From: Ctena decussata
Lineage: Eukaryota > Mollusca > Bivalvia > Lucinida > Lucinidae
Reading direction: 5' to 3'
Length of the DNA stretch: 64,000 nucleotides
Assembly (NCBI GenBank): GCA_963989385.1
Contig: OZ022515.1
Coordinates: 11,750,803 to 11,814,802, forward strand
Shown here: in pieces, positions 59,400 through 64,000 of the stretch
How the letters are laid out: every line of letters starts with the position of its first letter
Position numbering within the stretch: position 1 is the stretch's first letter
Program-made: the position numbers and the translations under genes
The notes under the pieces: model-generated
Database searches by the model: none
What the model was told of the DNA's origin: nothing
What the model saw: only the letters and a program-made list of their open reading frames with translations

Positions 59400-59580
59400 T
59401 CAAAATAAGGTGGATTAATTTTTTAGGATAATTCAGATAACTTTCCTTATTTCTCAACAAAACATATGTTGTGAACCCTCATACGAACAGTGTCTGCAAG
59501 ACAGTTCTAATGAGAGGTCAAACGTATATTTTTATGGATAAATATTTGACATTATCCCTAAATTATCCCTGTTAGCCATT
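59400..59580. mobile_element. Pal-B MITE, ends diverged
   Basis: AGGATAATTCAGATAACTTT, AACCCTCATACGAACAGTG / GACAGTTCTAATGAGAGGT, AATTATCCCTG. Confidence 0.75.
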
Positions 59581-59714
59581 CTCATCTGTCTTCATCTTGT
59601 TTGGTCATTGGACTGCACCCTGCATATGATGTCAATCAATTGTTTTTTTTAATGAGAAAAAATACTTCAATGTGCCTAAATTTTGGGACTACTAGAAAAA
59701 ATATTTTTCCATTT

Positions 59715-59970
59715 GGGAGCTTTGAAATGGGATCTACTCTTCAAGGAAAGAATCTGCTCCTGGAGGAACAAATTCTTTCCTTTAAGAGTTGACCCCCCCC
59801 CCAACCCTCCCCCTTACTGAGAAGGGAGGTAAAAATAGCAGAGTTGCATACCCATTCACCTCAATGCTGTTCAATAAAAGTATTTTCGCAGTGGCTGGTT
59901 TGCTATACTTTAGGCTCTAAATAACATCCCCCTTTTGTAAAATGCAACACCCCAGGGCGTTTAACAGGAT
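59715..59970. mobile_element. Pal-J element, partial
   Basis: CTTCAAGGAAAGAATCTGCT and AACAAATTCTTTCCTTTAAG stem, then GTAAAATGCAACACCCCAGG and GCGTTTAACAGGATTA. Confidence 0.7.
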
Positions 59971-59977
59971 TAGTATG

Positions 59978-60173
59978 GCAGAGCTCCAGATAAGAGGGGG
60001 TATTGAGGATAATTCAAAGATAATTTTTCTTATTTCTCAACGAAAACATATGTTGTGACCCCTCATTAGAACCGTCTCGACGAGACGGTTCTAATGATGG
60101 GTCACAAAATATGTTTTTGTGGAGAAATAATGATAATTATCTCTGTTACCCCTCCTTATCTGGAGCACTGGTA
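59978..60173. mobile_element. Pal-B MITE
   Basis: AGAGCTCCAGATAAGAGGGG left, CCCTCCTTATCTGGAGCACT right, centre CCGTCTCGACGAGACGG. Confidence 0.87.
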
Positions 60174-60438
60174 TGGCAGCTGACTAAACTATCTTTTACA
60201 AAAGGAAATATGAAACTCAAAGGCGTCAGCATATGAATGAGAGAAAAGAACTTTAGATAGTCCCAATTAGGAGAATATCATGTTAAAATTGATATCAGTT
60301 TGTCTAGCCTAAAATGTAAATGTAGAACCTTAGCCTCCCTTCCATCGGCAAATAGCCAGTTTGACATATAGACATCCTTTCAAGCCTAAATGCAGCACAG
60401 GCTTTAAGGGCACATAGGACTGTTTATTTGGATTTAGT

Positions 60439-60446
60439 TTTTTTTT

Positions 60447-60477
<31 letters not shown>

Positions 60478-60479
60478 GG
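60439..60479. repeat. poly-T / poly-G tract
   Basis: About 17 T followed by about 22 G. Confidence 0.95.
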
Positions 60480-60670
60480 AAGGAGGGGGTAAAATGTTTT
60501 CAAAGGGGAGAGAGGGAGGAGGGGGGCATCTTATAACTAAAAAGATATGGATATAACTGAATAGATATCTGTTAAGCAGTCCCTGTATTTCAGGTAACTA
60601 CAACTTTATCCTATTGATTGTTCCCACTCCAAGTAACACCCCTCCATTTTTTTCCAAAATAATTAGGAGC

Positions 60671-61345
60671 CCGGTAGCTCAGTAGGTTACCCAGGCAAAA
60701 TAGTGACCATGGATGTTTCTTCATGGTCAACCATCAAATACCATGAAAAAAAACAAAGTCTGTTGTATGGTCAACCATGGTTGAAAAGAGGGTCAAAATT
60801 AGTACTATATATGGTTGACTATGGTTGACTGTGGTTGACCATGGTTGACTGTCTTAAAATTTCCAACTAACCATGGTCAACCATGGTTGTTCATGGTAGA
60901 AAAAAGCGGGTCAGTTACTACTATGGTTGACCATGGTTGATCATGGTCAACAGTTTTATTGTAATTAAATCTCCATCAAGTTACCATGGTCAAACACATG
61001 ACCATTGTTAGATCAGGTTCAACCATGGTCATTTTGACGACTATCAAAAACCATGGTGCCATTTTAACAAAACCTGGTCGACCATGGTTTTCCATGGTTG
61101 TATGACCATGAACTATCATGGTAGTCTATGGTATTCCATGGCAGTTCATGGTCATCTGACCATCATTTTTCGCCTGGGTAAGTGTTGGCCTACCGATCAA
61201 GGAGTCCCAGTTTGGATCCCCACTTCAAGCGAGAGTCTTCTCCATTGTAAACAGAGTTCCATTGCACACAGCCTTTCATTACCACCCTCCCTTGTCTTGA
61301 TATGACTGAAATACTGTTGAAAAGGATGTAAAATCGTATGTCATC
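60671..61345 (+). mobile_element. SINE-2 copy interrupted by a MITE
   Basis: Head CCCGGTAGCTCAGTAGGTTA at 60670-60689 resumes at 61179 (TAAGTGTTGGCCTACCGATC), then body GTAAACAGAGTTCCATTGCA and TGAAATACTGTTGAAAAGGA. Confidence 0.88.
60690..61178. mobile_element. CCATGGTTGACC-rich MITE nested in SINE-2, TSD TA
   Basis: Ends CCCAGGCAAAA and TTTTTCGCCTGGG, with TA on both sides (60688-60689, 61179-61180). The interior has many overlapping ATGGTTGACCATGGT / ACCATGGTCAACCAT units, each near-palindromic, on both strands. 489 bp; no other copy noticed here. Confidence 0.86.
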
Positions 61346-61494
61346 CATCTATCCCAAAATAATTTATACTGACTTGCCGAAAATGGAAAATTTCAGGAAT
61401 AAATTCTCAGATATTGTACTTTATATGTGGTCGTAACCATTTTTACCTGATCATAGTCCATCAGGTATTTCATGCATAGTACTCTATCAGCTAT

Positions 61495-61665
61495 TTAAGT
61501 GATGCTTCTGAGCAGCAATTTTTACTCGGCGCCAAGTGCGTGCAATTATGGTTACGTACCGCTGAGCCACTTTGGGAATGTCGTTAGGAGAATTGAACTG
61601 AAGCATTTTTTAAATAATTCAGTCCAAAGTCCAGAGTCCAAAGTCCAAGTCCAGTCCAGGTTTTA
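61495..61665 (+). repeat. second copy of the CNYGY coding-like repeat, plus AGTCCAA tract
   Basis: Reads ACNYGYVPLSHFGNVVRRIE on the plus strand; similar in DNA and peptide to 21205-21311 (minus). Followed by (CAAAGTCCAGAGTC)-like short repeats at 61621-61660. Confidence 0.5.
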
Positions 61666-61739
61666 TATAGTGCCATGTTTGAAAACCTTTTGGAGAAAGC
61701 TAGGCTTATTTGTTACTCATCATACCCTAAATAACGCAC

Positions 61740-61800
61740 ACATTTCCTAAAATGTAGCACCTCACAGAGTGTTTAATTGGATTAATATGGTATTGTGAAA
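61740..61800. mobile_element. Pal-J end fragment
   Basis: AAAATGTAGCACCTCACAGA and GTGTTTAATTGGATTAATAT match the right end of Pal-J. Confidence 0.55.
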
Positions 61801-61912
61801 TTCCCCAGCTATTAGCCACCATCTGAAACAGTTTGTCCATCAATACCAAATTTGACAGGTGAGGTTGGAAAAGTTCATTCTTCAAATTCTTCCAATTCTC
61901 AATGGTCACATT

Positions 61913-62090
61913 ACAGAGCTCCAGATAAAGTGGGATTTTTGAGGATATTGAGAATTTTTCTTATTTCTCAATGGAAGCATATGTTGTGACCCCTCATTAG
62001 AACCATCTCACTGAGATGGTTCTAATGAGGGGTCACAACACATGCTTTTATGCAGAAATATGGAAAATTATCCCTAAATTATGACTGAGC
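61913..62090. mobile_element. Pal-B MITE, right end truncated
   Basis: AGAGCTCCAGATAAAGTGGG, AACCATCTCACTGAGATGGTT centre, TTATCCCTAAATTATG. Confidence 0.82.
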
Positions 62091-62389
62091 ACATTAAATT
62101 ATTTGGTTGCATACCAAGTGAATTAAACATGATGATGACCACTTGTGAATCATGGTGACAATTCAAATGACCCACTAAATAATGAATGAGCTGAATTTTC
62201 AATGAAACTTAAAATCAGGTACCATATTATCACTAAAATGATCCGCTAAATAATGAATGAAATGTATTTTCAATGAAACTGTCCAGTTACCGGTAGTGCT
62301 TGTTTGACGAGGCAACAGTTCCTGGGTATGAAACCATAACATGTTTATCCTCAGTCTGTGTTCATGGCGGTAATACCAATTCCCCTACC

Positions 62390-62590
62390 TGTGCTTTCAA
62401 CCAAGTCAGTCAATTACCATACATGCAAAAGTGGCTGTCAAACGAGACAATCGACAGCAGTATCCGCTCGGTCAACAGCCATTAATAATGGTACCATTTA
62501 CCGTTATTGGTAATGCTTACAATCGTATTCTCGGTTGGAAGCCACTTTGTACAGTACAGACTCGGTTGAAAGCACAGGTAGCCAAACTGG
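62390..62590. repeat. imperfect palindrome
   Basis: CTACCTGTGCTTTCAACC on the left and GGTTGAAAGCACAGGTAG on the right, with AAGTGGC.GTC / GAAGCCACTTTG inside. Confidence 0.75.
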
Positions 62591-62757
62591 TTTAGCCCGT
62601 GGTGTTGTGCTTTGCATGCAATTATTGTGTACTGTTTAGATAAGTGGACACCACCCTGACATTCAACAACATAATACAATCACTGACTGCCACCCTCAGA
62701 CTACTTTTTCCAGCTCAGTGCAGATTTTCTGAGACTTGGATATGATCACAAATTGAC

Positions 62758-62773
62758 ATCCCCCCCTACCCCC

Positions 62774-62807
<34 letters not shown>
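62758..62807. repeat. poly-C tract
   Basis: About 45 C with two or three interruptions. Confidence 0.95.
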
Positions 62808-62810
<3 letters not shown>

Positions 62811-62974
62811 TAATTTATTTCCCACAAGAGTAGACCCCATTAAAAAGAAAAGGTAAAAAGGGAGGCCAAAATGAAACTCACAAAGTTGCTTCCCCTGAAG
62901 GTGAGCACCGTCACCTTAATACTTGTGCACCCCAGCTTACCCTGGCCTACAAACTGCTGGACAATAAAGTTCAA

Positions 62975-63195
62975 TTATAATCCATTCAATTCGGGATACC
63001 CCTTTAGGGGTATCTGGGCAAACAGTTTGGATCCAGATCAGGCCCCACAAACGAGGGGCCTGATCTGAAATCCAAACTGTTTGCTGCCTAGACATCATTT
63101 CTGCAAGAGTTAATTAGACCAATATTGTCAAAATATTCTTGATTTTCAACGAAGAGGACAATTTCAGCAGACATACCCAGAATGCAATGGGATTA
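62975..63195. mobile_element. Pal-D element, copy 2
   Basis: TAATCCATTCAATTCGGGAT left, CAGAATGCAATGGGATTA right. ATACCCCTTTAGGGGTAT hairpin and AACAGTTTGGATCCAGATCA stem around GGCCCC...GGGGCC. Confidence 0.84.
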
Positions 63196-63394
63196 TGCTC
63201 CAGTCATTTGCTACCCTGTCTAAATATTAGCCAAAGCCCTCACTATTTGCTGGTCGTGGGATAATGGCCTCATGGTATAACCCTGGGCCCAGAAATAGCT
63301 GGGACTTTGACTTTCCTCTCTGCATCACCATGGTAGCATGCCCTGCATAATGCAGTCTTATCCTATATTCTAATACATTAGAAGCAATCTGATC

Positions 63395-63632
63395 TATATG
63401 AGCAGCCACACTAGAAAAGCAACAAAGTGGTTGTGCACCCAGTGTAGGCGCAAATCAGCCTTGTCATCCACCTAGACGGATCAATGTTCTTCGCTAAGTG
63501 CTTAAAAGGTAGCTACCTCCATGTGGTCAGCAAAGACTCTGATCAGACTAGGCAGATGCCCAGGCTGATCTGAGTCTGCGCTGGGCGCACAACCACTTTG
63601 TTGGTTTCGTCGTGTCCGCCTCGCGGCTCATA
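63395..63632. mobile_element. Pal-A MITE
   Basis: ATGAGCAGCCACACTAGAAA left, GTTTCGTCGTGTCCGCCTCG and CGGCTCATATA right. Confidence 0.82.
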
Positions 63633-64000
63633 TATACATCTAACCTGTTTAGTTATTAGCACTTCCTGTCCCAATCTTTTTGGTTCATTTAAAGATGAAT
63701 AATGAATGAAGAAAATTTCAATGAATTTAAATTGTTTAATTAACCACTGAGTCTCAGAAGCCCTTGAGGGCGCTAATGATTACCCCTAAAAGGGCCACAC
63801 AGCACATGACAAAATTTGATGTCTGGAAAAGAAAATACCCATGTAGCCATGACTGGTTTGCACCCATAAGCAAATATACAAATTAACTTAATATGTGAGT
63901 CAGGTTTGCCAATGTATGCAAATTTGCATCATGTGAAGTGCCTATTATTAATAAAAGTGGATGTCATAAACTTAATTTGCATTATGAAAATTCAATTTAT
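63633..64000. other. non-coding to window edge
   Basis: AT-rich, no recognised feature. The 5' exon of the ZO gene was not found here. Confidence 0.45.

Noticed and set aside
62758..62807. Poly-C tract as a functional G-quadruplex element
   Set aside because: Nearly pure homopolymer, length likely unreliable in assembly, no context that supports function.
48802..64000. Search for the upstream ZO start exon and promoter
   Set aside because: No frame with a ZO-like N-terminus, good donor and phase 0 was found; frames such as 51515-51727 and 62482-62679 show no resemblance.

Overview
The window is eukaryotic, almost certainly from a bivalve mollusc, probably a heterodont clam. The introns have GT-AG borders, and the repeats include tRNA-headed SINEs, many short palindromic DNA elements, and tandem-repeat cassettes with an (ACGG)n microsatellite and a 3' hairpin like the pearl/HINE elements known from bivalves. 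The species cannot be fixed from the sequence alone.

Only one protein-coding gene is supported. It is on the minus strand, runs from 48801 down to the left edge, and encodes a zonula occludens (ZO/TJP) membrane-associated guanylate kinase homologue. I delimited 18 coding exons by hand. They join without a frame break into 2422 nt (807 complete codons) and give PDZ1, PDZ2, a linker, PDZ3, SH3, the SH3-GUK hinge, the guanylate kinase-like domain and the first part of the acidic tail. The start codon and first exon(s) lie upstream of 48801, most likely beyond the right edge. The C-terminal exons lie beyond the left edge. Proteins of this family scaffold claudins and junctional adhesion molecules to actin at epithelial junctions.

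Layout, left to right: 1-6046 holds the tail and GUK exons. A 14.9-kb intron (6047-20992) holds a 4.4-kb tandem-repeat cassette, a pogo-like MITE, nested palindromic elements and two more cassettes. 20993-25401 holds the hinge, SH3, PDZ3 and linker exons. 27183-32389 holds the linker and PDZ2 exons. 32390-48801 holds the PDZ1 exons, separated by large repeat-filled introns. From 48802 to 64000 I see no exon, only mobile elements, minisatellites and large palindromes. Most other open frames are short and lie in repeats.

The most notable observations are: a 60-bp tandem duplication that copies the splice donor of a GUK exon and would allow an in-frame 20-codon insertion; an exon fragment duplicated into the adjacent intron; a piggyBac-like MITE whose empty site is preserved next to it; a cassette that split a palindromic element and so reveals its own ends; a CCATGG-rich TA-flanked element nested in a SINE; modular palindromes with exchanged inner stems; and nuclear-receptor-like AGGTCA motifs shared by otherwise unrelated cassette families.
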